A DNA stretch of 64,000 nt, taken from assembly GCA_038127535.1 (NCBI GenBank), contig JAYPHU010000015.1:20795-84794 (forward strand), read 5' to 3'. Below the pieces are notes generated by a model. The model saw nothing but the letters and a program-made list of their open reading frames with translations, did no database searches and was not told where the DNA came from. Shown one piece after another: positions 9,700 to 18,836 of the stretch; positions within the stretch are counted from its first letter, which is position 1, and each line of letters begins with the position of its first letter. The DNA is from JAYPHU01 sp038127535. GTDB lineage: Bacteria; Pseudomonadota; Alphaproteobacteria; Rhodospirillales; UBA2165. The translations under genes were made by a program, and so were the position numbers.

Positions 9700-10218
9700 A
9701 TGGCTCTTCATCTGCGACAGGGACTGCTGATCGCTCTCGCCGCCATCATCATCGATCAGGCCAGCAAATGGGGAATGTTGAGCCTCCTGCCCAATCCGGG
9801 AAGATCTATCGATGTGGCCCCGTTTTTCAATCTGGTGCATGTCTGGAACTGGGGCATCAGCTTCGGCCTGTTCAGCGAGCACCGGGAATGGGGCCGGTGG
9901 GTCCTGACCATTTTGGCCCTGATCATTGTCACCGTTTTGTTTTTCTGGCTGCGCAAGGCGGAAAACAAGATCATCGCCGCCGGGCTCGGCCTGATCATCG
10001 GCGGCGCATTGGGCAATGTGATCGACCGGCTGATCCATTCCGCGGTCTTCGATTTTCTGGATTTCCATGTGTCGGGCTATCATTGGCCGGCCTTCAACGC
10101 CGCCGACAGTTTCATCACCGTGGGCGCGGTGCTATTAATTTTCGATTCCCTGTTTTCACGATCCGCGTCTGATAATAGAATGCCGGGAAACAAAGGCGAG
10201 AACCATGAAAACCAGTAG
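9700..10218 (+). CDS. lspA: Lipoprotein signal peptidase (signal peptidase II)
   Basis: 172 aa inner-membrane aspartyl protease that removes the signal peptide from diacylglyceryl-modified prolipoproteins. Four membrane helices are visible. Both catalytic-aspartate motifs are present: GNVIDRLIHSAVFDFLDFH and FNAADSFITVGA. An N-terminal DQASKW motif after the first helix is also typical. ATG 9700 gives the family-like start MALHLRQG; in-frame codons upstream run inside ileS. Its end overlaps the next gene, itself a predicted lipoprotein and so a likely substrate, by 14 bases. Confidence 0.96.
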   Translation: MALHLRQGLLIALAAIIIDQASKWGMLSLLPNPGRSIDVAPFFNLVHVWNWGISFGLFSEHREWGRWVLTILALIIVTVLFFWLRKAENKIIAAGLGLIIGGALGNVIDRLIHSAVFDFLDFHVSGYHWPAFNAADSFITVGAVLLIFDSLFSRSASDNRMPGNKGENHENQ

Positions 10219-10789
10219 ACTCATAGGACTTGTTGCCGGCGTCGCCGCGATGGCGCTGCTGACAGGTTGTGATGAGACCAAACGGGCCTTGGGCCAGACC
10301 AAGGAATCCCCGGACGAATTTGCCGTTTATGAGCGCGCACCCTTGAGCGTGCCGCCGGAATATACACTGCGGCCGCCGGCCCCGGGCGCGCAGCGTCCGC
10401 AAGCAGTGAATCCGCGCGACCGTGCGGCGCAGGCGCTGGGCGTCCAGCAGAAGCAAGCCGACCGTTCGAATGTAGGACAGAACGTTGATTTGCGCAGCCT
10501 CAGCTCCGGCGAACGGGCCGTCTTGAACCTGACCGGCGCCGATCGGGCGGACCCGACCATCCGGGATACCGTCAACAAGGAAACGTCGGTTCTGTTCGAG
10601 GACAGCAAGTCCTTCACCGACAAGATCGTCTTTTGGCAGTCCAATCCGGAATTCGGCGCCTCGGTTGATCCGGAAAAAGAGTCCAAACGCATCAAGGAAG
10701 CTCAGGCCCTGGGCAAGCCCATAAACTCCGGCGCGGTGCCGGTCATCAAACGCCGGAAAAAAGCTCTGTTGGAAGGCATCCTGAACTAG
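10205..10789 (+). CDS. DUF3035 family lipoprotein
   Basis: 194 aa. A lipoprotein signal peptide is clear: positively charged MKTSR, hydrophobic core, then the lipobox LLTGC with Cys at about residue 22. The rest is polar and proline-rich near residues 45-75 (SVPPEYTLRPPAPGAQRP), matching DUF3035 proteins that sit beside lspA in alphaproteobacteria. Function unknown; probably outer-membrane or inner-membrane anchored in the periplasm. Its start overlaps lspA by 14 bases, implying translational coupling. Confidence 0.85.
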   Translation: MKTSRLIGLVAGVAAMALLTGCDETKRALGQTKESPDEFAVYERAPLSVPPEYTLRPPAPGAQRPQAVNPRDRAAQALGVQQKQADRSNVGQNVDLRSLSSGERAVLNLTGADRADPTIRDTVNKETSVLFEDSKSFTDKIVFWQSNPEFGASVDPEKESKRIKEAQALGKPINSGAVPVIKRRKKALLEGILN

Positions 10790-10935
10790 AGACGTTTGCC
10801 GAACGCGCCGACGCTTCACATTGATGCGAGAGGCACTTGCGCCGCGACAATCCAGCCTATATTCGAAGAGAGGCCGACGGGACGCCTTTGGTGAACCGTT
10901 ATCTGATTGTGTCGCCCGTTAATCATGGAACGCCG

Positions 10936-12291
10936 ATGATGCGCCGAATTCGTCTGTTCACCCTGATCCTATTTTTGCTCGCTTTAGCGCCAGTTGACGG
11001 CCAAAGCGCCGTTTTCAGCCCCAAGACCTTTACTCTGTCCAACGGCATGCAGGTGGTGGTGATTTCCAATCATCGCGCCCCCATCGTCCGCCACATGGTT
11101 TGGTACAAGGTGGGGTCGGCGGATGAGCCCGCTGGAAAATCAGGAATCGCGCACTTTTTCGAACACCTGATGTTCAAGGCGACCAAAAACCTGAAATCAG
11201 GTGAGTTTTCCCGCATCGTGGCGCGCAACGGCGGCCGCGACAATGCGTTCACGTCCTATGATTATACCGGGTATCACCAAACCGTGGCCGTGGACCGGGT
11301 GGAAACCGTCATGAAGCTGGAAGCCGACCGGATGCGAAACCTGATCTTCGAGGCCGAGCAGGTGGAGCCGGAGCGTCAGGTGGTATTGGAAGAGCGCCGC
11401 TCCCGGGTCGACAACTCCCCCGGCGCGAAACTGTCGGAACAGTTCAACGCGGCCATGTATCTCAACTATCCGTACCACGACCCGGTGATCGGCTGGGCCC
11501 ACGAGATCAAGGCCCTGACCATTGCTGATTTGAAAAAATTCTATGACACCTATTACCGCCCCAACAACGCGATCCTGGTGGTCGACGGCGACATCACGGT
11601 GGAAAAACTCAAACCCTTGGCGGAAAAAATCTATGGTGCGATCCCGGCCGGCGATGTGCCGCCCCGCGTCCGCCCGCAGGAACCGCCCCACAATGCCGCC
11701 CGGCAAGTGGTGCTGCGCGACCCCAGGGTGCGTCAGTCGAGCTGGCGGCGCGCCTATCTTGCACCCAGTCACGGCTGGGGTGATAAGCAGCACGTTTACC
11801 CATTGCAAATTCTCGCTCAGGTATTCGGTGGAGGATCCACGAGCCAGCTCTATAAGTCTCTGGTCATCGAGAAGAAAATCGCGATCTCGGTGCGCACTTA
11901 TTATGATTCCGACGGGCTCGGCCCCAGCACCTTCTACATCGCGGCAACGCCTGCGCCGGGCACGAGCATGGAGAAACTTGAGGCCGAAATAGAAGCCGAG
12001 GTCGACGCCCTGCTGGAAATAGGTGTGGACGCGAAAGAGGTGGCGCGCGCGAAGACCAGCATGCAGGCCGAAGCCATTTACGCCCGGGACAGCATCGGCG
12101 CAGGCGCGAGGGTTCTGGGTGCGGCGCTGACGTCCGGCCAAACCATCGCCGACGTGGAGGAATGGCCGGAACGGATAGGCAAGGTGACCGCCCAGCAAGT
12201 ACATGACGCCGCGAAAGCCGTGTTCATCAAACGCCAATCGACGACCGGGATGTTGCTGCCTCCGGTCAAAAAAGAAAAAAGCGGAGGTTAG
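10936..12291 (+). CDS. M16 family zinc peptidase, secreted (catalytic subunit)
   Basis: 451 aa from ATG 10936, chosen because it begins a good Sec signal peptide (MMRRIRLFTLILFLLALAP, cleavage near GQSA). The inverted zinc motif HxxEH is present as HFFEHLMF (His73, Glu76, His77), with the downstream glutamate region EPERQVVLEERRSR. The M16 C-terminal domain contains the paired-subunit pattern FGGGSTSQLYKSLVIEKKIA. Likely a periplasmic processing protease acting with the next gene, which starts 3 bases later. Such pairs (PqqL/YmxG-like) degrade or process peptides; the substrate is unknown. A longer start at 10837 would bury the signal peptide. Confidence 0.9.
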   Translation: MMRRIRLFTLILFLLALAPVDGQSAVFSPKTFTLSNGMQVVVISNHRAPIVRHMVWYKVGSADEPAGKSGIAHFFEHLMFKATKNLKSGEFSRIVARNGGRDNAFTSYDYTGYHQTVAVDRVETVMKLEADRMRNLIFEAEQVEPERQVVLEERRSRVDNSPGAKLSEQFNAAMYLNYPYHDPVIGWAHEIKALTIADLKKFYDTYYRPNNAILVVDGDITVEKLKPLAEKIYGAIPAGDVPPRVRPQEPPHNAARQVVLRDPRVRQSSWRRAYLAPSHGWGDKQHVYPLQILAQVFGGGSTSQLYKSLVIEKKIAISVRTYYDSDGLGPSTFYIAATPAPGTSMEKLEAEIEAEVDALLEIGVDAKEVARAKTSMQAEAIYARDSIGAGARVLGAALTSGQTIADVEEWPERIGKVTAQQVHDAAKAVFIKRQSTTGMLLPPVKKEKSGG

Positions 12292-12294
12292 GCC

Positions 12295-13623
12295 ATGCTG
12301 CGGAAACTCTTCATTACCGTTGCCGTTTTCGCGGTTTGCCTGCTGACGGCGGCGCCGTCTTTCGCCATCGAGATCAAAGAGATCAAAACCAAACTGGGCA
12401 TGACCGCCTGGCTGGTGGAAGACCATACCAACCCGGTCATCACCATGAATTTCGCCTGGCGGGGCGGGGCGACCCTTGACCCGGCGGGCAAAGAAGGACT
12501 GGCGAACTTGGTCGCCGCAACTCTGGACGAGGGCGCCGGTGAGTTGGACAGCCAGGCGTTCCAGCGCGAGCTGGAGGATTTGGCCATTTCTCTCAGCTTC
12601 GATTCAAGCCGGGACCGGTTCTCGGGCTCGTTGCGCACACTGACGCGCAACAAAGACCGGGCGTTTGGCCTGCTGCAACTGGCCATGGCCAAACCCCGGT
12701 TCGACTCGGACGCGGTCGAACGTATCCGCGGACAAATCCTCTCCGGCCTGCGCCGGGACTCGGAGAACCCCAATCGGATCGCCGGGCGGGAACTGATGAA
12801 AGCCTTTTTCCCGAACCACCCCTACGGCCGGCCCAGCCAGGGAACCCTGGAGAGCGTACCGCTGATCAAGCTGGCGGACCTCAAAGTATTCGTGGCTAAG
12901 CGGATGGCCCGTAACAACCTCATCGTTTCGGTGGTCGGGGATATCACATCGACGGAATTGGCGGCCTTGCTCGATAAGACCTTTGGACCGCTAACGGCCA
13001 AGGCCAGCCCGTGGACCCTGGCCGAAGTGTCGGCGCCGGACAAGGGCCGGACCATCGTCATCGAGAAAGACATCCCTCAAAGCCTAATCCGGTTCGGCCA
13101 GCCCGGCATCAAACGGGACGATCCGGATTTCTTCGCGGCCTACGTCATGAATTATGTGCTGGGCGGCGGCGGGTTCGAATCCCGGCTCTACGAAGAAGTG
13201 CGGGAGAAGCGGGGCTTGGCCTATTCCGCCTGGAGTTACCTCCTCCCGTTCGACCACTCGGCGCTGGTTATGGCCGGCGCGGGCACGGCAAATGCAAGAG
13301 CGGCGGAGACCATCAAAATCATGCAGGGTGAGTGGAAACGCATGGCGGAAACCGGCCTGTCGGCGCAGGAATTGGCGGATGCGAAGCTGCACCTCACCGG
13401 CTCCTACGCCCTCCGGTTTTCCTCCAGCCGCCGGATCGCCGGCATGCTGACCGGCATTCAGCAGGAAAATCTCGGGATAGACTATATCGATAAACGCAAT
13501 GGCTTCATCGAGGCGGTCACACTGGCGGATGTGAATCGAGTCGCGAAAAAGCTCCTGAAACCGGGTGGCCTAACCACGGTTGTGGTCGGCAGGCCGGCCG
13601 GTGTGACCTCGCAAGGCCAGTAA
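12295..13623 (+). CDS. M16 family peptidase-like protein, secreted (non-catalytic partner)
   Basis: 442 aa with a signal peptide (MLRKLFITVAVFAVCLLTAA, then PSFA). It has the M16 fold but the HxxEH motif is replaced (EGLANLVAATLDEGAG), so no zinc site is expected. It keeps the substrate-binding region of M16B partner subunits, FESRLYEEVREKRGLAYSAW, with the Arg and Tyr characteristic of the non-catalytic chain. Located 3 bases after the catalytic M16 gene; the two very probably form a heterodimeric periplasmic peptidase. Confidence 0.88.
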   Translation: MLRKLFITVAVFAVCLLTAAPSFAIEIKEIKTKLGMTAWLVEDHTNPVITMNFAWRGGATLDPAGKEGLANLVAATLDEGAGELDSQAFQRELEDLAISLSFDSSRDRFSGSLRTLTRNKDRAFGLLQLAMAKPRFDSDAVERIRGQILSGLRRDSENPNRIAGRELMKAFFPNHPYGRPSQGTLESVPLIKLADLKVFVAKRMARNNLIVSVVGDITSTELAALLDKTFGPLTAKASPWTLAEVSAPDKGRTIVIEKDIPQSLIRFGQPGIKRDDPDFFAAYVMNYVLGGGGFESRLYEEVREKRGLAYSAWSYLLPFDHSALVMAGAGTANARAAETIKIMQGEWKRMAETGLSAQELADAKLHLTGSYALRFSSSRRIAGMLTGIQQENLGIDYIDKRNGFIEAVTLADVNRVAKKLLKPGGLTTVVVGRPAGVTSQGQ

Positions 13624-13731
13624 TTCCAATAGCTTAACGCATGCCTTTCCCGGCGCCGGGCGCGGGGTGGTTGCGCTTCCCACGGGTATGTTAGGGTCGC
13701 GGAACTTAAGCACCTCACCCGGGAATGCAGC

Positions 13732-15036
13732 ATGCAGCCGGCCTATAACCAGTTCATAGAGAATTGCCTTGCCGAGACGATCGGCGAGACAGGATTGGAC
13801 TCGGCGGTCTTTGAAACTCTGTTGGCCCAGACACAGGCAGCGCTGATGGAGATCAGCGGCGGCGGAAATCCGGAGATCGACGCACTCACCGGTCTCGTGG
13901 CTACGGATCATGATGTGTCAACCGCCGAAGAGATCGCCGCGCGCTACACTGACTCCTTCGATGATGTGGTCGTGCTCGGCACCGGCGGGTCCAGTCTGGG
14001 CGGCGCTACCCTCGCCACCATCGTGCCGCCGCCGGCCGGCAATCCGCCAGACCGGCCCCGACTGCATTTCATGGACAATATCGATCCGGTCTCGTTTGAC
14101 CATTTGTTCAGCGCTCTTACGCCGGAGCGAACGGGGTTCCTGGTGATCTCCAAATCCGGCGGCACGGCCGAGACCATGGCGCAATTTCTCTACAGCCTGG
14201 ATGTGTTCCGCCAAACGCTGAAAGACAAGGCGCCAGAGCATTTCACCCTGATTACCGAACCGGGGAACCGCCCCTTGCGCGCCATCGGTGAGGCGCAGGG
14301 CATGCGCATCCTGGATCACGACCCAAATGTGGGGGGACGGTTCTCGGCCTTGTCACTGGTCGGACTTTTACCGGCGATGATCGCCGGCGTGGATATCGAT
14401 GCCGTCCGGGAAGGCGCCACCGAGGTTCTCGCGACCTGCACCGGCGCTCCCAAAGACTGCCCACCTGCTATAGGCGCGGCCCTTAATATCGGCCTGCAGC
14501 AACACAAGGACTGCCGGGCGGCCGTTCTCATGCCCTACAGCGACCGGCTGGCCTCGTTCGGCAAATGGTTCCGCCAGCTTTGGGCGGAAAGTCTGGGCAA
14601 AGGTGGTCAGGGGACGCTGCCCGTGGATGCGCTGGGCGCGGTTGATCAACACAGCCAATTACAGCTCTACCTGGACGGGCCCAGGGACAAACTGTTCACT
14701 CTGATCCTGCCTAATGTTGCCGGGCAAGGGGGACTGGTGCCGGCGGACCTTGCCGATGATCCCGCTCTCGATTATCTGGCCGGGCGGCGGATGGGTGATC
14801 TGATGGCGGCGGAACAGTCGGCGACCCGCTCCACGCTCGCGGCGCACGGCTGTCCGGTGCGGACGTTTGAGATCGCCGGGGCCGATGAGCGGGCGACAGG
14901 CGCACTTATGATGCATTGCATTCTGGAAACTATTATCGCCGCGCGTCTGATGGGGGTGAACCCGTTCGGCCAGCCTGCCGTCGAGGAAGGCAAAGAGCTG
15001 GCAAGAAAGCTGATGCGGGAGTTACCCCGGCCATGA
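13732..15036 (+). CDS. pgi: Glucose-6-phosphate isomerase (short form)
   Basis: 434 aa, cytoplasmic; interconverts glucose 6-phosphate and fructose 6-phosphate. SIS-type motifs are visible: VVLGTGGSSLGGATLA for the phosphate loop, VISKSGGTAETMAQF, and NVGGRFSALSLVGLLPAMIAG, which contains the PGI signature. It is shorter than the ~550 aa enterobacterial enzyme but close to the compact form found in several alphaproteobacteria. Its TGA stop overlaps the mutL ATG (ATGA). Promoter not evident; a 108-base gap separates it from the M16 pair. Confidence 0.9.
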   Translation: MQPAYNQFIENCLAETIGETGLDSAVFETLLAQTQAALMEISGGGNPEIDALTGLVATDHDVSTAEEIAARYTDSFDDVVVLGTGGSSLGGATLATIVPPPAGNPPDRPRLHFMDNIDPVSFDHLFSALTPERTGFLVISKSGGTAETMAQFLYSLDVFRQTLKDKAPEHFTLITEPGNRPLRAIGEAQGMRILDHDPNVGGRFSALSLVGLLPAMIAGVDIDAVREGATEVLATCTGAPKDCPPAIGAALNIGLQQHKDCRAAVLMPYSDRLASFGKWFRQLWAESLGKGGQGTLPVDALGAVDQHSQLQLYLDGPRDKLFTLILPNVAGQGGLVPADLADDPALDYLAGRRMGDLMAAEQSATRSTLAAHGCPVRTFEIAGADERATGALMMHCILETIIAARLMGVNPFGQPAVEEGKELARKLMRELPRP

Positions 15037-16853
15037 CCATTCGGCTGCTTCCCTCCACCACAGTTAACCGCATCGCCGCCGGCGAGGTGGTCGAACGTCC
15101 GGCCTCCGCCATCAAGGAGTTGGTGGAGAACAGCATTGACGCCGGTGCACGCCGGATCGAGGTCGAACTTCGGGACGGCGGCCGGACCTATTTGTCGGTG
15201 TCCGATGACGGGCATGGGATGACGCCGGAAGAGTTGGATCTGGCGGTGGAGCGCCACGCAACGTCCAAACTGCCGGAAGATGATCTGGAAAACATTGTGA
15301 CCCTTGGTTTCCGGGGGGAGGCCCTGCCCTCAATTGCCTCGGTCAGCCGCTTTACCATGACCAGCCGGACACCGGACGCCGACAACGCCTGGCAGATTGA
15401 CATCAATGGCGGGGCGAAGAGCCCGCCGGCACCCGCCTCGCACCCGCCGGGCACCGCCGTCGAAGTTCGGGATATTTTCTTTGCCACACCGGCCCGGTTG
15501 AAGTTTCTGAAAACCCCCCGGACCGAATCCGGACATGTCCAGGACACGATCAAGCGCCTCGCCATGGCCCATCCGGAAATCGCCTTCCGGCTAACAGATG
15601 ACGGCCGCCAGGTGATCAACCTACCCGCCTGCCCGCCCCTGGTGGACGATGAAAGCGCGGCGCGGCTGGAACGGCTGGGCGGCATCATGAACAATGACTT
15701 CGCCGCCAACGCGCTGGAAATTGATGCGGAACGGAAAGGGATACGCCTCACCGGACATGCCGGCCTTCCGACCCTCAACCGGGGTAACGCGGCGCTGCAG
15801 TTTCTGTTCGTCAATGGCCGGCCGGTCCGCGACAAGCTTTTGTTCGGTGCTGTGCGGGGCGCTTATCGGGACTTCCTGGCCCATGACCGCCATCCGCTGC
15901 TGGCGTTGTTTTTGGAACTACCGCCAGAAACGGTCGATGTGAACGTGCACCCGGCCAAAACCGAAGTACGATTCCGCGACCCGGATCTGGTGCGGGGATT
16001 GATCGTCGGCGCGCTCAAACATGCGCTGGCCGACGCCGGCCACCGGGCGTCGACCACCGTGGCCACTGCTGCCTTGGGCGCTCTCCGCCACCATCAAGGG
16101 GGACCGGCCTATGCCCCGCCAAGCTCAAGACCGGCCTACGGGCTGGTGGAATCGGGCCGGAATTTCCAGGCGCCGCTCACGCATTTTGATGCCCAGCCGT
16201 CCGCTGCACCAGGCGCGGAAACCGCCGTGCTGGAACGGGACGGCGTCACCGAAACGTCATCGCCGGCCGACGACTATCCATTGGGCGTGGCTCGGGCGCA
16301 GGTGCATGAAACCTATGTGGTGGCGCAAACCGGCGACGGGATTGTCATCGTCGATCAACACGCCGCCCACGAGCGGCTGGTCTATGAGAGCATGAAGACG
16401 GCGATGGCCGCCGGCGGGGTTAAACGCCAGGGCCTGCTGATCCCCGAAGTGGTGGAGCTGGACGAACCGGCTGCCGATCGCATCGCGGCGCATCTGGACG
16501 AGCTGGCGGAACTGGGATTGATTGTCGAACCATTTGGTCAAGGCGCTGTGGTGGTGCGCGAAACCCCGGCGCTTCTGGGCGAAATTGACGTGCCGGGGCT
16601 GATCCGGGACTTGGCCGATGATCTGGCCGAGTTTGATGCGGCGCTGGGCCTCAAAGGCCGGCTGGAGGACGTCTGTTCAACCATGGCCTGTCACGGCAGC
16701 GTGCGGGCGGGGCGCAGGCTCAACGGCGAGGAAATGAACAGCCTGTTGCGCCAGATGGAGGCCACGCCGCACTCAGGACAGTGCAACCATGGCCGGCCCA
16801 CCTATGTGGAGCTTAAACTCGCCGATATCGAAAAACTGTTCGGTCGCCGCTAA
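15033..16853 (+). CDS. mutL: DNA mismatch repair protein MutL
   Basis: 606 aa. MutL links MutS mismatch recognition to downstream excision. The GHKL ATPase motifs are complete: RIAAGEVVERPASAIKELVE, NSIDAGARRIEV, DDGHGM and GFRGEALPSIASVS. The linker after about residue 340 is low-complexity, and the C-terminal dimerisation domain carries QHAAHERLVYE, CHGSVRAGRRL and CNHGRPTYVEL. I choose ATG 15033 (MTIRLLPST), which overlaps pgi by four bases; the longer in-frame ATG 14916 lies inside pgi. Confidence 0.96.
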   Translation: MTIRLLPSTTVNRIAAGEVVERPASAIKELVENSIDAGARRIEVELRDGGRTYLSVSDDGHGMTPEELDLAVERHATSKLPEDDLENIVTLGFRGEALPSIASVSRFTMTSRTPDADNAWQIDINGGAKSPPAPASHPPGTAVEVRDIFFATPARLKFLKTPRTESGHVQDTIKRLAMAHPEIAFRLTDDGRQVINLPACPPLVDDESAARLERLGGIMNNDFAANALEIDAERKGIRLTGHAGLPTLNRGNAALQFLFVNGRPVRDKLLFGAVRGAYRDFLAHDRHPLLALFLELPPETVDVNVHPAKTEVRFRDPDLVRGLIVGALKHALADAGHRASTTVATAALGALRHHQGGPAYAPPSSRPAYGLVESGRNFQAPLTHFDAQPSAAPGAETAVLERDGVTETSSPADDYPLGVARAQVHETYVVAQTGDGIVIVDQHAAHERLVYESMKTAMAAGGVKRQGLLIPEVVELDEPAADRIAAHLDELAELGLIVEPFGQGAVVVRETPALLGEIDVPGLIRDLADDLAEFDAALGLKGRLEDVCSTMACHGSVRAGRRLNGEEMNSLLRQMEATPHSGQCNHGRPTYVELKLADIEKLFGRR

Positions 16854-16870
16854 GCGACTATTAAATTTAG

Positions 16871-16999
16871 CTATTTAATCTCCGGGGCGCCGAATTCGTA
16901 ATCGTCCGCGCAACCGCCCTTCTCACCGATCCAGGCACCCCAGGCCTTGCCGTCGCCTAACATGTGGCGGCGAAGCCGCTGCTGATAGTCGGTTTCCAT
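16871..16999 (-). CDS. Possible small protein (42 aa), in frame after the preceding gene's stop
   Basis: A 42-codon open frame begins METDYQQRLRRHML and ends near GAPEIK. It starts five codons after the TAA of the secreted protein at 17015-17386 and is in the same frame. GCGGGAG immediately precedes the ATG but is too close for a normal ribosome-binding site. The composition looks coding (few rare codons, WGAWIGEKGGCADDYEFG). It may be a separate small gene, or the tail of one ~170-residue protein interrupted by TAA. I do not recognise it. Confidence 0.35.
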   Translation of the reverse strand: METDYQQRLRRHMLGDGKAWGAWIGEKGGCADDYEFGAPEIK

Positions 17000-17014
17000 C
17001 TCCCGCTGATTGGA

Positions 17015-17386
17015 TTAACCGGCCGCCGCTGTCAGAACGGATCGGCGGAACGCCTGATTGCTGACAACTTCGGCGTTAGCCCGGTCAATTTCCAACCGGC
17101 GCATCAAGTTCCCTTTGGGCGAGAGAAGATCGACAACCACAATTCCATCCTCGTGCCCCGTCTTGAAAGCGGGACGAATCTGCGCCAAGCCGATCCTTTG
17201 CAGATGAACAGTTACAGCATGGCGCACGTCCTGAATGGAAAGCTCTTCCTTGCCGTCGGGAGATTCGATTGGGGCGGTACAGGTTGAATCAACACTCGCC
17301 GTGCGGGGTGACGCCTGCGCCTCCGCGGCTGGCGTCACCGCCGTGGTCACCAAGAATGCCGTCAAAACGGTCATCAATAGTTTCAT
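17015..17386 (-). CDS. Small exported protein of unknown function, PepSY-like tail
   Basis: 123 aa. It has a Sec signal peptide (MKLLMTVLTAFLVTTAVTPA, then AEAQA). The mature part contains QDVRHAVTVHLQRIGLAQIR followed by DGIVVVDLLSPKGNLMRRLEIDR, which recalls the PepSY pattern of a helix then strands, but I cannot assign it firmly. No recognisable partner lies beside it, and it runs divergently to no nearby gene. The TAA stop is followed in frame by another 47 open codons (see the 42-aa entry), so a longer original protein is possible. Confidence 0.6.
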   Translation of the reverse strand: MKLLMTVLTAFLVTTAVTPAAEAQASPRTASVDSTCTAPIESPDGKEELSIQDVRHAVTVHLQRIGLAQIRPAFKTGHEDGIVVVDLLSPKGNLMRRLEIDRANAEVVSNQAFRRSVLTAAAG

Positions 17387-17530
17387 TTCTTAGGTCCTCT
17401 TAATTCCGAGACGGCAGACATGATCGATTCGATCCCGTCTGTATGTGAACGTCTTCACTTAAAAGATAAAGGACCCTTCGCAAGGTTCCGTCTCCTCCAT
17501 TCGTGAATATCTGGTATGCGCGGGAAGGGG

Positions 17531-18088
17531 TTAAGCAAGGGTCAAGAAGCGGAAAAACGCATCGCCATAAGCCCGCTCGCTCATCTGGCTGAACGCGGGT
17601 GGAAACGCGAGGTCCTCTTCGCTCCCGGTCTCCGCCACAATCGTGGCTGTTTCGGCCAGCCAGGCCCCGGAAATCAGGGCATTTAAGGCGGGCGGGACCA
17701 ACCCTTTACCATAGGGCGGGTCAAGAAAGACCAGTCCGGCCGGCGGATAGCGATCACGACGGACCGGCAGCCGCGTCGCATCCCAGGCTTCGACCGCCGT
17801 CTGGTCTCTGAGTCCGAGGGTGTTCACATTTTCGTCAATGACCGCCCGCGCGGCCCGGCTGTTCTCCACAAACAGGGCCTCAGCCGCGCCCCGCGACAAG
17901 GCCTCAATCCCCATCGCGCCGGAACCGGCGAACAGATCAATCACGAAAAGGTCCTCGAAATCCGCGTCTTGGCTGTGAGCCAGAATATTGAACACCCCTT
18001 CCCGCGCCCGATCGGAAGTCGGTCTTGTTTCCCGGCCCTTGGGCGCGGCCAGCCGCCGGCCCCTATGACTTCCGCCGACGATGCGCAT
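17531..18088 (-). CDS. rsmD: 16S rRNA (guanine966-N2)-methyltransferase
   Basis: 185 aa SAM-dependent RNA methyltransferase acting on 16S rRNA. Start MRIVGGSHRGRRLAAPKG at 18088 is the family's typical beginning; the in-frame ATG 18187 would add 33 unrelated residues. Motifs include RPTSDRAREGVFNIL, the SAM-binding DLFAGSGAMGIEALSRG and the catalytic VFLDPPYGKG. The start overlaps the end of rluB by 26 bases, so the two rRNA-modification genes are co-transcribed. Confidence 0.94.
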   Translation of the reverse strand: MRIVGGSHRGRRLAAPKGRETRPTSDRAREGVFNILAHSQDADFEDLFVIDLFAGSGAMGIEALSRGAAEALFVENSRAARAVIDENVNTLGLRDQTAVEAWDATRLPVRRDRYPPAGLVFLDPPYGKGLVPPALNALISGAWLAETATIVAETGSEEDLAFPPAFSQMSERAYGDAFFRFLTLA

Positions 18089-18836
18089 GCTTGCGCTCCA
18101 GCCCCAACTGTTCACGCAGCGTCTTTTGCCGGACCTCCTCCACCTCACCCCGGCTGAGATTGCCAAGCTGGAACGGTCCATAGGCAATGCGGATCAACCG
18201 GCTGACCGGTAGGCCCAGATGCTCCATCACCTTGCGGACTTCGCGGTTCTTGCCTTCCGCCAGGCCCACCGTCAGCCAGGCATTGGCGCCTTGCTGGCGA
18301 TCCAGAGTCGCCTTGATGGAGCCATACTTCACGCCCTCGACCTCGACCCCTTTCTCCAGCTTGGCCAGCGCTTCCTGATCCACCCGGCCGTGCACCCGCA
18401 CCCGGTAGCGCCGCACCCAGCCCGTGGACGGCAGTTCCAATCGCCGCGCCAGTTCCCCGTCGTTGCTGAGCAACAACAGCCCTTCAGAATTCAAATCTAG
18501 CCGGCCGATACTGATTAATCGTGGCAGAGTCTCCGGTAATTTCTCGAAGATCGTTGCCCGGCCTTTCGGATCGCTGTTGGTGGTCAGCAGCCCGGACGGC
18601 TTGTGATACCGCCAAAGCCGGGTGTCTTCTTTCTCCGGCAACGGCTTGCCGTCGACCAGCACCATGTTTTTAGCAGTCACGGTCGTCGCCGGGCTGTCCA
18701 GCACCTTGCCGTCCACTTTGACCCGGCCATCGGTTATCCAGCGCTCCGCCTCCCGGCGGGAACACAGACCCGCGCGGGCGATCACCTTGGCGATCCGCTC
18801 ACCCTTGTTCCGGTCTGCAGTGCTATCCGGCGGCAT
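18063..18836 (-). CDS. rluB: 23S rRNA pseudouridine synthase, RsuA/RluB family
   Basis: 257 aa. An N-terminal S4 RNA-binding domain (IAKVIARAGLCSRREAERWI) is followed by the pseudouridine synthase domain with the catalytic aspartate in GRLDLNSEGLLLLSNDG. Further family motifs are GKNREVRKVMEHLGLPVSRL and RIAYGPFQLG. Relatives isomerise a uridine in 23S rRNA helix 89 (RluB) or related sites; RluE/RluF-type specificity is less likely given the S4 domain and context. It overlaps the upstream amidotransferase by 14 bases and rsmD by 26. Confidence 0.9.
   Translation of the reverse strand: MPPDSTADRNKGERIAKVIARAGLCSRREAERWITDGRVKVDGKVLDSPATTVTAKNMVLVDGKPLPEKEDTRLWRYHKPSGLLTTNSDPKGRATIFEKLPETLPRLISIGRLDLNSEGLLLLSNDGELARRLELPSTGWVRRYRVRVHGRVDQEALAKLEKGVEVEGVKYGSIKATLDRQQGANAWLTVGLAEGKNREVRKVMEHLGLPVSRLIRIAYGPFQLGNLSRGEVEEVRQKTLREQLGLERKHAHRRRKS

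Noticed and set aside
11197..12426. 409-codon minus-strand open frame opposite the M16 pair
   Set aside because: Antisense shadow of two clear M16 genes; no recognisable motifs.
16964..17287. Plus-strand 107-codon frame
   Set aside because: Opposite to the exported 123-aa protein, which has a signal peptide and better composition; no motifs on the plus strand.
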